Both the position numbers and the translations under genes were made by a program. Below are positions 52,989 to 61,585 of a DNA stretch of 64,000 nt, one piece after another. Origin of the DNA: JAALLB01 sp017643495 (lineage in GTDB: Bacteria; Pseudomonadota; Alphaproteobacteria; Rhizobiales; Rhizobiaceae); assembly GCA_965216105.1 (NCBI GenBank), contig OZ244147.1, positions 1,054,001-1,118,000 of the forward strand, written 5' to 3'. The notes under the pieces were generated by a model, which saw nothing but the letters and a program-made list of their open reading frames with translations, searched no databases and was not told where the DNA came from. Within the stretch, counting starts at the first letter, position 1. Each line of letters starts with the position of its first letter.

Positions 52989-53740
52989 GACCAGAATCCT
53001 GCAAGTGTCAGAAGAACGGTTATTTCGCACAATTGCTGCATCGCACCCAGACCGTCACCGGTATAACCACCTATCCGGTTTTCCAGATATTTCAGGAACC
53101 CCCACGCGAGTGCGTATCCGGCAAGCAGGCTGAGGGCACCGGCAAAGGCGCCGAAAACCAGTGCTGCAAGCAGGGCAAGGATGCCTGCCAGTACCATGTC
53201 CTGTTTCGGCATGTCGGCTGCCTGCGATCCAAGGCCCTGCGGTCGTGCGTATCGGGAAAGACCTGTTGCAAGTGTCATCGCAGCGCGGGAACCGCAATGG
53301 GCAATAATCAGGGCACATGCCCCCTCCCAGATGCCGAAGCCGCCCAGTGCCGCCCAGCGCAAACCGAGAGAAACCAGAAGGGCGAGTGCACCATAGCTGC
53401 CAATCGTGCTGTCCCGCATGATTTCCAGCACGCGATCACGGTCGTGAGTGGCTCCCAGCCCGTCAGCACAATCGGCAAGCCCGTCCTCGTGCAAGGCACC
53501 TGTCAGCAGCAATCCGGCGGCAATGGCAATGCCGGCTGCCAGAACAGGATCAAGAAAAGCATTTGCTGCCCACCAGACAAGGCTGACGAAAATGCCGATT
53601 GCCAATCCGGCTATCGGGAATGCGGGCCCGGCATCTGCAAGGCGCATATCGGCAGACATGCGATCGGCAAGGCGTACTGGTAACCGAAGACGCGTAAAGA
53701 AGACCAGGGCAAACAGCAAGGTGTCCGGTAGGCGGGCCAT
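52985..53740 (-). CDS. cobS: Adenosylcobinamide-GDP ribazoletransferase (cobalamin synthase)
   Basis: A 251-residue membrane protein (CobS of Salmonella, CobV of P. denitrificans) that joins the nucleotide loop to adenosylcobinamide-GDP. FFTRLRLP near 14, the acidic GALHEDGLADCADGLGATHDRDRVLEIMRDSTIGSYG segment at about 80-115, and LENRIGGYTGDGLGAMQQLCEI near 220 match the family, including the catalytic DGLAD and GD motifs. About six helices are predicted. It is coupled to cobT (two bases apart) and to the phosphatase. Confidence 0.95.
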   Translation of the reverse strand: MARLPDTLLFALVFFTRLRLPVRLADRMSADMRLADAGPAFPIAGLAIGIFVSLVWWAANAFLDPVLAAGIAIAAGLLLTGALHEDGLADCADGLGATHDRDRVLEIMRDSTIGSYGALALLVSLGLRWAALGGFGIWEGACALIIAHCGSRAAMTLATGLSRYARPQGLGSQAADMPKQDMVLAGILALLAALVFGAFAGALSLLAGYALAWGFLKYLENRIGGYTGDGLGAMQQLCEITVLLTLAGFWS

Positions 53741-53742
53741 GC

Positions 53743-54789
53743 CTAGTCTTGCTCCTTGCCGGAGACATTGGCGCTTTCAAAAGTTGCCATTTCATTGAGC
53801 ATTGCGCAGGCGCAACGCAGCAGTGGTATGGCAAGAAGGGCACCCGAGCCTTCGCCGAGACGAAGTTCCAGATCCATCAGGGGACGGGCTTTTACAGCAT
53901 CCATCATGAGGCGGTGTCCGGCCTCATGCGAAGCGTGTGAAAAAACGATGTAGGGAGCGGCTTCCGGACGTGCGTGCAGCACTGCCATGGCTGCAGCAGT
54001 AACGATGAACCCGTCTACCAGAACAACCCCGCGGCGCGATGCGGTGCCGATCATGGCACCGGCCATCATGGCAATTTCCAGTCCGCCAAATGCACATAGC
54101 GCATCAAACGGGGAAAGCCTGCCGGGCCTTCGGGCTGCTACCTTCCCGAGAATGTCTGCCTTGCGGACGACACCTGCCGCATCAAGCCCTGCGCCCGGGC
54201 CTGCCAGTTCCGGTATGCCAATGCCCTCGATTGCGTGTGCAATCAGCGTTGCGCTTGATGTGTTGCCGATCCCCATTTCTCCAAGCGCAATCACTTTCGT
54301 GCCATTGTCGATTGCGTCAATGGCCAGTCGGGAGCCCATTTGCAGTGCCTTTTCAACTTCCTCCGGTGTCAGTGCATCCTCATGCATCGCATTGCGCGTT
54401 CCCTTGCGAATGTTTGCCCGGATCAGTTTGTCATGATCGGGCAGTTCACCCACAATGCCCGCATCCACGATTGATATGTCGACACCATTGGTTCGCGAAA
54501 AGACATTGGCGGCAGCGCCCCCGGCGAGAAAGTTCAGGACCATTTGTGTGGTCACTTCACTCGGCCACGCTGAAATCCCCTCCTGTGTCAGCCCGTGATC
54601 ACCGGCAAAAAGCAGAATTCTTGCCGGGTCGCAGGCCGGTGTCTCGCTGTGCTGGGCAAGTGCCATTTGCAAAGCCAGTGCTTCAATCCGCCCGAGAGAC
54701 CCTGGCGGTTTTGTCTTGTTGTCAATTTCTGCACGTACCCGGTCTTCGAGATCGTGATTGATTGGCTCTATGGTCAGGTTAGTCAGCAT
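53743..54789 (-). CDS. cobT: Nicotinate-nucleotide-dimethylbenzimidazole phosphoribosyltransferase
   Basis: A 348-residue CobT (CobU of P. denitrificans) that makes alpha-ribazole phosphate from NaMN and DMB. It has NKTKPPGSLGRIEALALQMA near 24-43, FAGDHGLTQEGISAWPSEVT near 60, LGEMGIGNTSSATLIAHA about 170, and the C-terminal LRLGEGSGALLAIPLLRCA with the catalytic Glu. A longer upstream frame lacks support, so the ATG at 54789 is used. It heads the minus-strand run cobT-cobS-phosphatase. The DMB synthase BluB is not here. Confidence 0.95.
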   Translation of the reverse strand: MLTNLTIEPINHDLEDRVRAEIDNKTKPPGSLGRIEALALQMALAQHSETPACDPARILLFAGDHGLTQEGISAWPSEVTTQMVLNFLAGGAAANVFSRTNGVDISIVDAGIVGELPDHDKLIRANIRKGTRNAMHEDALTPEEVEKALQMGSRLAIDAIDNGTKVIALGEMGIGNTSSATLIAHAIEGIGIPELAGPGAGLDAAGVVRKADILGKVAARRPGRLSPFDALCAFGGLEIAMMAGAMIGTASRRGVVLVDGFIVTAAAMAVLHARPEAAPYIVFSHASHEAGHRLMMDAVKARPLMDLELRLGEGSGALLAIPLLRCACAMLNEMATFESANVSGKEQD

Positions 54790-54929
54790 TAAGGGTTTAT
54801 CCGGAGTTGCGATGGGGCTTTCTAACGAATAGTGTTTGCTTCTTCCACCTGTGATTTCCCGGCAGGATGGAATGCATGCCAAACGGCGCAAGCCTAGCCC
54901 TTTTCAAACCAGCATGAAGTGACTGTGCC

Positions 54930-55850
54930 TTGCCTTCCAGTGATTCGCTACTTGTCAGACTGTCCCCGATCATTTTCGTGTTTCTGTGGGCGACCGGATA
55001 TCCGGCTGCCCGGTTCGGTACTTCGGACGCCGATCCGTTTACTTTCCTTTGCGTGCGCTTTGCAATCGTGGCGCTCCTGTTGAGCCTTTATGTGGTTCTG
55101 ATCATGCGGCCCAGGCAGCCGGACTGGAACCAGATAGGGCATTCGCTGATCATAGGCGTTCTTATGCAGGGCATATATCTTGGCGGCGTCTTCTTTGCCG
55201 TCTCCCGCGGCATGCCGGCGGGTATTGCAGCACTGGTGGTTGCCCTTCAACCGTTTCTGACGGCGATTGCTGCAATTTTTGTCCTTGATGAACGTTTGTC
55301 ACTCAAGCGGACGGTGTTTTTCCTCGGGGCATTGTTCGGAATTTTCATGGTGTTGTTTCCCGACTTCGATTTTGCAAGGGCAATACCCGGTGTCACACCG
55401 CTGACGCTTGCTTCGGCCCTTCTTTCGCCCCTGGCGATCAGTATCGGCGCGGTATACCAGAAACGTTGCGTCACCAGTCTCAATCTCTGGGTTGCCACCG
55501 CAGCCCAGTTTACCGGTGCAGCCATCATCATGGGTGTGATGTCCTTGCTGTTCGAGGACCAGACGCTGGTCTGGACACCGGCAACGTTCTGGTCCCTGGT
55601 CTGGCTGGTTGTCGTGCTTTCCGTTGGAGCTGTTGCGCTGCTGATGTATCTCATCCGGCAGGGCAATTCGTCTTCTGTGGCATCCCTGTTCTTTCTGGTG
55701 CCGATCGTTTCGATGTTCATGACATGGTTGCTGTTCAACGAAACCATCAACCTGGTGCAGATGATTGGCAGCCTGATCGTCGTGGTTTGCGTCGCGCTTT
55801 CAAGCCGCTACGGCGAAGCGGCGGTGCCCAACAAGGTGCCGCGCGCCTGA
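54930..55850 (+). CDS. EamA/DMT family transporter
   Basis: A 306-residue inner-membrane protein with ten helices in two EamA repeats (about 10-140, 155-290). The usual FLVPIVSMFMTWLLFNETINLVQMIGSLIVVV closes the second. The start seems to be TTG, with no better in-frame start nearby. It is divergent from cobT, and its cargo is unknown. It is a different protein from the cobM-linked transporter. Confidence 0.82.
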   Translation: MPSSDSLLVRLSPIIFVFLWATGYPAARFGTSDADPFTFLCVRFAIVALLLSLYVVLIMRPRQPDWNQIGHSLIIGVLMQGIYLGGVFFAVSRGMPAGIAALVVALQPFLTAIAAIFVLDERLSLKRTVFFLGALFGIFMVLFPDFDFARAIPGVTPLTLASALLSPLAISIGAVYQKRCVTSLNLWVATAAQFTGAAIIMGVMSLLFEDQTLVWTPATFWSLVWLVVVLSVGAVALLMYLIRQGNSSSVASLFFLVPIVSMFMTWLLFNETINLVQMIGSLIVVVCVALSSRYGEAAVPNKVPRA

Positions 55851-55997
55851 TGGTCCGTGGCAATAGCCATTGTTCGGTTGGCAAGCCAGTCACGGGAAGG
55901 CAATAATCATGTCATGTCCGGGTAATATCAGGCATTGTGGACTTGAAGCATCCGGTTGGCTGCCCTAAGCCCTTATAAACCGTATCGGGGATGAAAA

Positions 55998-56804
55998 ATG
56001 ATCGACTTTTTTACCATCGACAATCTGCTGACGCTGCTGATGCTCATTTTGTTGCAGGCAGTGCTTGGCTTTGACAACCTGCTTTACGTGGCAATTGAAT
56101 CAAAACGCGCACCGGCGGAAAGCCAGAGGCGTGTGCGGCAGATCGGCATCGGCACCGCGATCATCCTGCGGATTATCCTGCTGTTTGTGGTTATCGAGGC
56201 AATCGAACTGTTTCAGGACAAATTGTTCGAGATTAATTTCCCCGGTTATGTCGAAGGCAGTTTCAACGGCCATTCACTGATTGTGCTGTTTGGTGGCGGA
56301 TTTATCATCTACACGGCAATCAAGGAGATATCCCACATGCTGGCCATTCATCATATTGATGAAGACGGCGGCAGTGGCGTACGTTCGCCTTTCAGCGTGA
56401 TGCTGTCGATCATCTTCATGAACCTTGTGTTCTCGTTTGACTCCATCCTTTCAGCAATCGCGCTGACCAAGGTCTTTGCGGTCATGGCCGTGGCCATCAT
56501 CATTTCCGGTGTGCTGATGATTGTCATGGCTGACCGGGTTGCGGAATTCCTGAAGAAGAACCGCATGTATGAGGTGCTCGGTCTCTTCATCCTCTTTATT
56601 GTCGGAATATTGCTGGTGTCGGAAGGTGGGCATCTGGCACATATCGAGTTGCTCGATCAACCGGTTGAAGCCATGTCGAAATCGACATTCTATTTCGTCC
56701 TGGTGGTGCTGATCCTCGTCGACATCGTGCAAAGCCAGTATCAGAAACGGCTTCTGGCCGCGAAAGAGCAAGAGGTCAATGACCCGGCTGTGAAAGCAGA
56801 CTGA
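55998..56804 (+). CDS. TerC family membrane protein
   Basis: A 268-residue protein of the TerC/Alx family with about seven or eight transmembrane helices. The acidic motif LQAVLGFDNLLYVAIES near 18-34 and the second MNLVFSFDSILSAIAL near 138-153 are the paired Asp-containing signatures that likely bind divalent metals (manganese or calcium in characterised members). The GGGFIIYTAIKE loop and soluble C-terminal tail are typical. It has its own 147-base leader. Tellurite resistance should not be assumed. Confidence 0.9.
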   Translation: MIDFFTIDNLLTLLMLILLQAVLGFDNLLYVAIESKRAPAESQRRVRQIGIGTAIILRIILLFVVIEAIELFQDKLFEINFPGYVEGSFNGHSLIVLFGGGFIIYTAIKEISHMLAIHHIDEDGGSGVRSPFSVMLSIIFMNLVFSFDSILSAIALTKVFAVMAVAIIISGVLMIVMADRVAEFLKKNRMYEVLGLFILFIVGILLVSEGGHLAHIELLDQPVEAMSKSTFYFVLVVLILVDIVQSQYQKRLLAAKEQEVNDPAVKAD

Positions 56805-56825
56805 CAGGACCGGTCTCGGGCGGTG

Positions 56826-57956
56826 TCAGCCGAGGAATTCGTTCCGGATTGCCCCGGTATGTTCCCCGATCCCCGGCACCGGCCCGGGTGACATGCGCCG
56901 GGTGTCTGACCATCGTACGGGTGGTGCAGGCAAGGTCAGGGTCAGACCCTGGCTGTTTGTCGCTTCCCGCCTGCGCAGTGCCTTGTGTGTCGACAGCTCT
57001 TCCACGGAGTTGATTGCGCCATAGGCAATGCCTGTTTCCGCCAGGCGCGCACGGAAGGTATCGGCATCAAGTTTCCCTGTTATGGCCGAGATACGTTCAT
57101 CAAGGGCAGGGCGGTTTTCAACCCGCAGATTGTTGGTCGTGAACCTCGGATCGGTGGCGAGACTTTCATCCCTGAACACATCAGAACAGAGCTTTACCCA
57201 TTCGCGCTCATTCTGGATTGATATCAGGGTCAGTGCCTGGTCGTTTGTCGTGTAGGCGCCGTAAGGAGCGATTGAAGGATGGTTGAGACCAACCCTTTCA
57301 GGAGCCCCGGCACCGTAATCCTGATGCAACAGGGGGACACTCATCCATTCCGATGCGACTTCGAACAATGATGTGGCAACCCCGGATCCCTTGCCGGTTA
57401 CCCCGCGCTTTATCAGTGCTTCAAGTATCCCTGCATGAGCCGTGACACCGGCACCGATATCGCATACCGAGACGCCAATCCGCCCCAGTTCGTTTGCCCC
57501 TCCCGAAATGCTGACGAGGCCACTTTCAGCCTGAACAAGCAGATCATAAGCCTTCATTGCCGACAGGGCCTCGCTCTCTCCATATCCCGATATGTCGCAT
57601 GTGATCAGGCCGGGGTGTTTTTTACGCAATTCAGCAGAGCCAAAACCTGCCCGCTCCAATGCACCCGGTGCAAGGTTTTGAACAAAAACATCGGCCTTTG
57701 CGATCAGCGCAGACAACAATTGCTTGTCTTCCGTTTCCTTGAAATTGAGGCAGATGGACTCCTTGCCCTGGTTTATCCAGCAAAAGTAGGAGCTGTCTCC
57801 TTTCGCCGCTGTATCGTAATTGCGTGCGAAATCACCTTCGGGGCGCTCAATCTTGATTACCCGTGCACCGGCATCTGCAAGCCTTGCCGTACATAGGGGG
57901 GCAGCAACAGCCTGTTCAATCGTGACAACCAGCAGGTCATCAAGCGGCAAATCCAT
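56826..57956 (-). CDS. CaiB/BaiF family (family III) CoA-transferase
   Basis: A 376-residue protein of the class III CoA transferases. LLVVTIEQAVAAPLCTARLADAGARVIKIERPEGDFARNYD opens the Rossmann-like domain, and the expected nucleophile Asp lies in MKAYDLLVQAESGLVSISG near residue 140. CDISGYGE and GVSVCDIGAGVTAHAGILEAL fit the family. It moves CoA between carboxylates; many members work with succinyl-CoA. The substrate is unknown. It probably shares a transcript with the downstream genes on the minus strand or is monocistronic. Confidence 0.9.
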   Translation of the reverse strand: MDLPLDDLLVVTIEQAVAAPLCTARLADAGARVIKIERPEGDFARNYDTAAKGDSSYFCWINQGKESICLNFKETEDKQLLSALIAKADVFVQNLAPGALERAGFGSAELRKKHPGLITCDISGYGESEALSAMKAYDLLVQAESGLVSISGGANELGRIGVSVCDIGAGVTAHAGILEALIKRGVTGKGSGVATSLFEVASEWMSVPLLHQDYGAGAPERVGLNHPSIAPYGAYTTNDQALTLISIQNEREWVKLCSDVFRDESLATDPRFTTNNLRVENRPALDERISAITGKLDADTFRARLAETGIAYGAINSVEELSTHKALRRREATNSQGLTLTLPAPPVRWSDTRRMSPGPVPGIGEHTGAIRNEFLG

Positions 57957-57990
57957 TGTCTATTCTCCAGGTCAGGTTTGGTCAGGCATG

Positions 57991-58941
57991 TTATCGGGAC
58001 GGAGATACACTAAACCGGGCATCCAGCCAGTCAATGAAGGCTTTCATTGTTTCATCCCGGTTTGTCTCGTTGAGAGCCTCATGTCGGGTATTTTCCAGGA
58101 CAATTTTTGTCACGTCGGCAAAGCCAGCCCTTTCGAGGCGCGATTGAAGCTGTTTGGCCGAGCCGCCCTTATTGGAACACGGGTCGCAGGCTCCGTTCAG
58201 CAGGTGGAAGGGTATTGACCGATCCAGCTCGTGGTAACGGGCAGTATCCGCGGTGGCGGACAAGCCGCCGAGGAGGTCAAGCCACATGCCTATCGTGGCG
58301 TCAAATCCGCAGGCGGGATCGGCCACATAGAGATCCACTTCATGGTCATCGCGGGAAAGCCAGTCAAATGCTGTCCGGTTGGGCTTGAACTCGCGGTTCC
58401 AGGCGTCGAAGGTCAGGCTGCGTGTCCAGCCGCTTGCCACATCCGAACCCTTCAATGCACGTTCAAGCTTGAGCAGGCCTGCGAGCGTTTTTGGAAGAAA
58501 TCCGGACATTGCACCGTTCCAGATTGCTGCCGCGCTGATCGTTTGCGGATGTGACAAAGCGTAGTCGAGGGCAACGGTTGCGCCCATCGAATGGCCGAAT
58601 ACGATGATGGGCAGATCACCGAACTGATCCCGGCACCAATTGTTGACGGCCAGTGCATCCCCGACCACTTTTTCCCAGCCATTACGCTTTGCAAACATGC
58701 CAAGCGCGGCTCCGGGTGCTGTTGTCAGGCCGTGGCCACGATGGTCCTGGGCCACAGAATGGTAACCATGCCGAGCGAGCAGTTTCATGAAACGTTCGTA
58801 GCGGGCAGAATGCTCGCACATGCCGTGATTGATATGGACAATACCTTTTGCAGATGCCTGTGACTGGCAAAAGTGCAAATGCACCGAAGCCCCGTCAGGG
58901 CGTACAATATCGGCGGTCCGGAATTGTGGGGCGTCAGACAT
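57991..58941 (-). CDS. Alpha/beta hydrolase (serine aminopeptidase/monoacylglycerol lipase-like)
   Basis: A 316-residue Hydrolase_4 (S33-type) enzyme. The nucleophile elbow is GHSMGATVALDYA with Ser near residue 110; the acid is probably the Asp in NGACDPCSNKG near 260; the base is His in NTRHEALNETNRDE near 289. VHINHGMCEHSARYERFM and SVAQDHRGHGLT match lysophospholipase/monoacylglycerol lipases. It touches the TerB-like gene by one base (stop and start overlap), so the two may be coupled. Confidence 0.87.
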   Translation of the reverse strand: MSDAPQFRTADIVRPDGASVHLHFCQSQASAKGIVHINHGMCEHSARYERFMKLLARHGYHSVAQDHRGHGLTTAPGAALGMFAKRNGWEKVVGDALAVNNWCRDQFGDLPIIVFGHSMGATVALDYALSHPQTISAAAIWNGAMSGFLPKTLAGLLKLERALKGSDVASGWTRSLTFDAWNREFKPNRTAFDWLSRDDHEVDLYVADPACGFDATIGMWLDLLGGLSATADTARYHELDRSIPFHLLNGACDPCSNKGGSAKQLQSRLERAGFADVTKIVLENTRHEALNETNRDETMKAFIDWLDARFSVSPSR

Positions 58942-59528
58942 CAGGTGGAGATTGCCGAGATAAGATCGTTAACTTCGGTCCTGGAAAAGCCAAGTGATTC
59001 ACCGATGCGGTAGATGCGGCTTTCTTCAGAAAGCACGACTTCCAGGTCACTGACCATCACCAGATGGCAACACTGGATGATATTGCGCCGCATCGCCGGG
59101 CTGATCAGCGGAAGGTCACGTTCGAGACGGGCTTCAACATCGAATGTGCTGCTGAATTCAGACAGGATTTCCCTTACCTCTTCCTTGCTTATTTTCAGCC
59201 CCAGCATCTGCTCATGGATTTCGGCAATGGTTGTGATTTCCGCATCCCGTACCTTTTTGTCGGCAACAGCAACCATGCCCATGGACTGGATGAGTGCCCG
59301 GATCTCAGCCTGCCCCTGACTGACGGCTGCATTCTCCGGGTCGGACATCCGGTCGGAAGCCTGTTTGCCGAAACCGTAAAGGGTTGTCAGCGTTCCAAGA
59401 ATGATACCTGCCCAGCCCGTTGCCGCCCCTCCGGCTGCTTCGGCCGAATATGCCTGATACAGACCATAGGCGCCAGCCGCGATCAGTATCAGGCCAACAA
59501 TGATAATGATTTTGCTTGCCTTGAACAT
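58941..59528 (-). CDS. Membrane-anchored TerB-domain protein
   Basis: A 195-residue protein with two N-terminal hydrophobic helices (about 5-25 and 38-55) and a cytosolic TerB-like helical domain (about 70-195). The acidic positions of the paired TerB motifs are AVADKKVRDAEITTIAEI near 88-105 and MVSDLEVVLSEESRIYRIG near 157-175. It is a second TerB-fold gene in this window, besides the one at 35654, and is followed by an alpha/beta hydrolase. It is divergent from the pentapeptide-repeat gene. The role is unknown. Confidence 0.78.
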   Translation of the reverse strand: MFKASKIIIIVGLILIAAGAYGLYQAYSAEAAGGAATGWAGIILGTLTTLYGFGKQASDRMSDPENAAVSQGQAEIRALIQSMGMVAVADKKVRDAEITTIAEIHEQMLGLKISKEEVREILSEFSSTFDVEARLERDLPLISPAMRRNIIQCCHLVMVSDLEVVLSEESRIYRIGESLGFSRTEVNDLISAIST

Positions 59529-59764
59529 GAACCCCTTACCCCTCAGCCAGGCGATATTCGGGAAAAGGAGTTGCCTTTTGCCCCGAGTTTGGTTGCCCGG
59601 TTTGCAAACCCACTAAAAGGTCATAACGAGTGTTTGTCAAACCCGGCCAGCCCTTTTGCAGCAAGGGATGGAATGGCCAATGCGCATATGGCCAAACCGG
59701 TATTTTCGGCTATCATGACGGCCGGCTGGAAAGGAAGGGCAATCATGCAACCGGGAGGGGCTTC

Positions 59765-61477
59765 ATGCCGGAGACGGGATCCGATAGCGGTACGGGGGGC
59801 GGTCTTGAAGGGGAGGACCTGATCGAGCCGGTACTCGGCGATGAAAGGAAAACAGGTACGGGTCCGGGACTGGAAGTCGGCTTTCTGCTGCTCATTCTCG
59901 GCCTTGCGATCGGTGCGGTTCTGGCAACTTTCGGGCTGGAACTGTTTGCCGACAATGCCAGCGTCATTTTCAGTGCAATGTTTGGCCTTGTGCTGTTCCT
60001 TGTTGCCCTGTTTGTCCTGCTTGTATTGCTGCGCCGCTCGATCTGGCAAAAGGTTTTCCGCCGAACCGAACTGGAGATCGAACGCATTGCAGCGCCGCTT
60101 TCCGATGTGGCACGACATGCAGCCGAAAAAGACGTTCCGAGGGCGACCAATGCAGCGCGTTCACTGGCCGAGCTTGTTCTTGCCCGCTATGCTTGGCTTG
60201 CGACAAGGCGCTGGCTGATTGCCTCGATTACAGGCATGATTGCGGCAATCGCAGCACTTGCCGGTTCAGCGCTGCTCTTCCAGCAAAACGAACTGCTCAA
60301 GGAGCAAGGCAAAAACCTTGTCACCCAGACGCAATTGCTGTCCGAGCAGAATGCACGGATTGATACCCAGATTGAATTGCTGCAGACGGATGCCCAACTC
60401 AAGGACAGTGACCGAAGCGCCAATATCCTGCCCGACATTGTGGCTGCGTCTGCGAAACTCGGCGAAGAAATCCAGGCCTTGCATGATGAAGGCAATTTCA
60501 GTGGCAACGGACGTTTCAGGCTTGAGGACATTTCGCTTTCACTCAGAAACCAGCTGATCACCATCACCAATACGGTGCGGCCATATCGCTACCTGAAATC
60601 CGATACACCCAATGTCTTCAACCAGAACCAGATGAACGAGGCGGCATTTCGCCGTCGCGATGATTTGCCCAAGACTGCCCAATTGCTGGGGCTTGGCCAA
60701 AAGAAGCAGAGTTTCGGGCTGATTGACAGGCCACTGAGCCCCGAGCGCGGGGCGATCATCGGTGCCTTGCACAATTTCAACATCCGGGAGACTGAACTGC
60801 TGTCTTTCTTCGGTGCGGATTTTTCCTATGCGGAAGTCAGCATGCCGCAAATCATCTCAATGAGTTTCCAGCATGCCAATCTGCAATTTTCCGATTTTGG
60901 CAGCACGGACATGGTCGATGTGGATTTTTCCGCTGCTGCGCTGGACAACATGCGCCTTCGTGGCGGCAAGCTGACACGCGTTGACTTTGCCGGTCACCGG
61001 GCCAGCGATGCGCCCGGACTGTTCCGCAAAGCTGATGATCCGTTCTTCATGGCAACACGCACAAGCGGCCTTGATCTTTCCGGTTCCATAGTTTTCGACT
61101 GCACGTTCGAAGGTACACAGGGTATCGCACCGAATTTCGACGGGGCAGTTCTTGCCCGGACCAGATTTGTCAATGCAAGCATTCCTGCATCCACCTTCCG
61201 CAATGCCATTCTTGTAGAAACGGATTTCACCGGCGCTGCCCTGCAAAGTGCCGATTTTGACGGGGCAATTGTCTTCGAGGCGAATTTCCTTGAGCGATTG
61301 CAACAACAATCGCAGACCGGAACATTCAAACGTGAGCGATACAGTATCGAGGCGGTTGATGTTTCCACCCTGCAGGATTATCCGCTGCTTGGTGAATTCG
61401 GCATTTACATGCCGGCCGGGCTGATCGAGGGAAAACAGGCTTTTCGCATCAGCCGGACGGCACCGTTTGAAGAATAG
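59765..61477 (+). CDS. Membrane protein with coiled coil and pentapeptide-repeat C-terminus
   Basis: A 570-residue protein. Residues 1-35 are polar; two close helices lie at about 38-58 and 66-90 and a third at about 150-172 (SITGMIAAIAALAGSALLF). A Gln/Leu/Glu coiled coil follows at about 173-215, with a linker, then a C-terminal pentapeptide-like region (about 365-525) with blocks such as ANLQFSDFG, LDLSGSIVFDCTFEG, and ALQSADFDGAIVFEANF. GGGAGGGG precedes the chosen ATG. Longer in-frame starts upstream lack a site. I do not know the family; the fold would form a right-handed beta-helix. Confidence 0.7.
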   Translation: MPETGSDSGTGGGLEGEDLIEPVLGDERKTGTGPGLEVGFLLLILGLAIGAVLATFGLELFADNASVIFSAMFGLVLFLVALFVLLVLLRRSIWQKVFRRTELEIERIAAPLSDVARHAAEKDVPRATNAARSLAELVLARYAWLATRRWLIASITGMIAAIAALAGSALLFQQNELLKEQGKNLVTQTQLLSEQNARIDTQIELLQTDAQLKDSDRSANILPDIVAASAKLGEEIQALHDEGNFSGNGRFRLEDISLSLRNQLITITNTVRPYRYLKSDTPNVFNQNQMNEAAFRRRDDLPKTAQLLGLGQKKQSFGLIDRPLSPERGAIIGALHNFNIRETELLSFFGADFSYAEVSMPQIISMSFQHANLQFSDFGSTDMVDVDFSAAALDNMRLRGGKLTRVDFAGHRASDAPGLFRKADDPFFMATRTSGLDLSGSIVFDCTFEGTQGIAPNFDGAVLARTRFVNASIPASTFRNAILVETDFTGAALQSADFDGAIVFEANFLERLQQQSQTGTFKRERYSIEAVDVSTLQDYPLLGEFGIYMPAGLIEGKQAFRISRTAPFEE

Positions 61478-61585
61478 AAGTGGCCGTTTCTGACGCCTTG
61501 TATTCGGTCATGCGCTGCGATAAACACGGACTGGTTTTCCAATCCCCTTCGACTTTTGAAGTTCCAATCACGGAGTGCTGCCCAC

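Noticed and set aside
55998..56804. Tellurite-resistance operon
   Set aside because: Only TerC- and TerB-fold proteins are scattered here; TerA, TerD, TerE and TerZ are absent.
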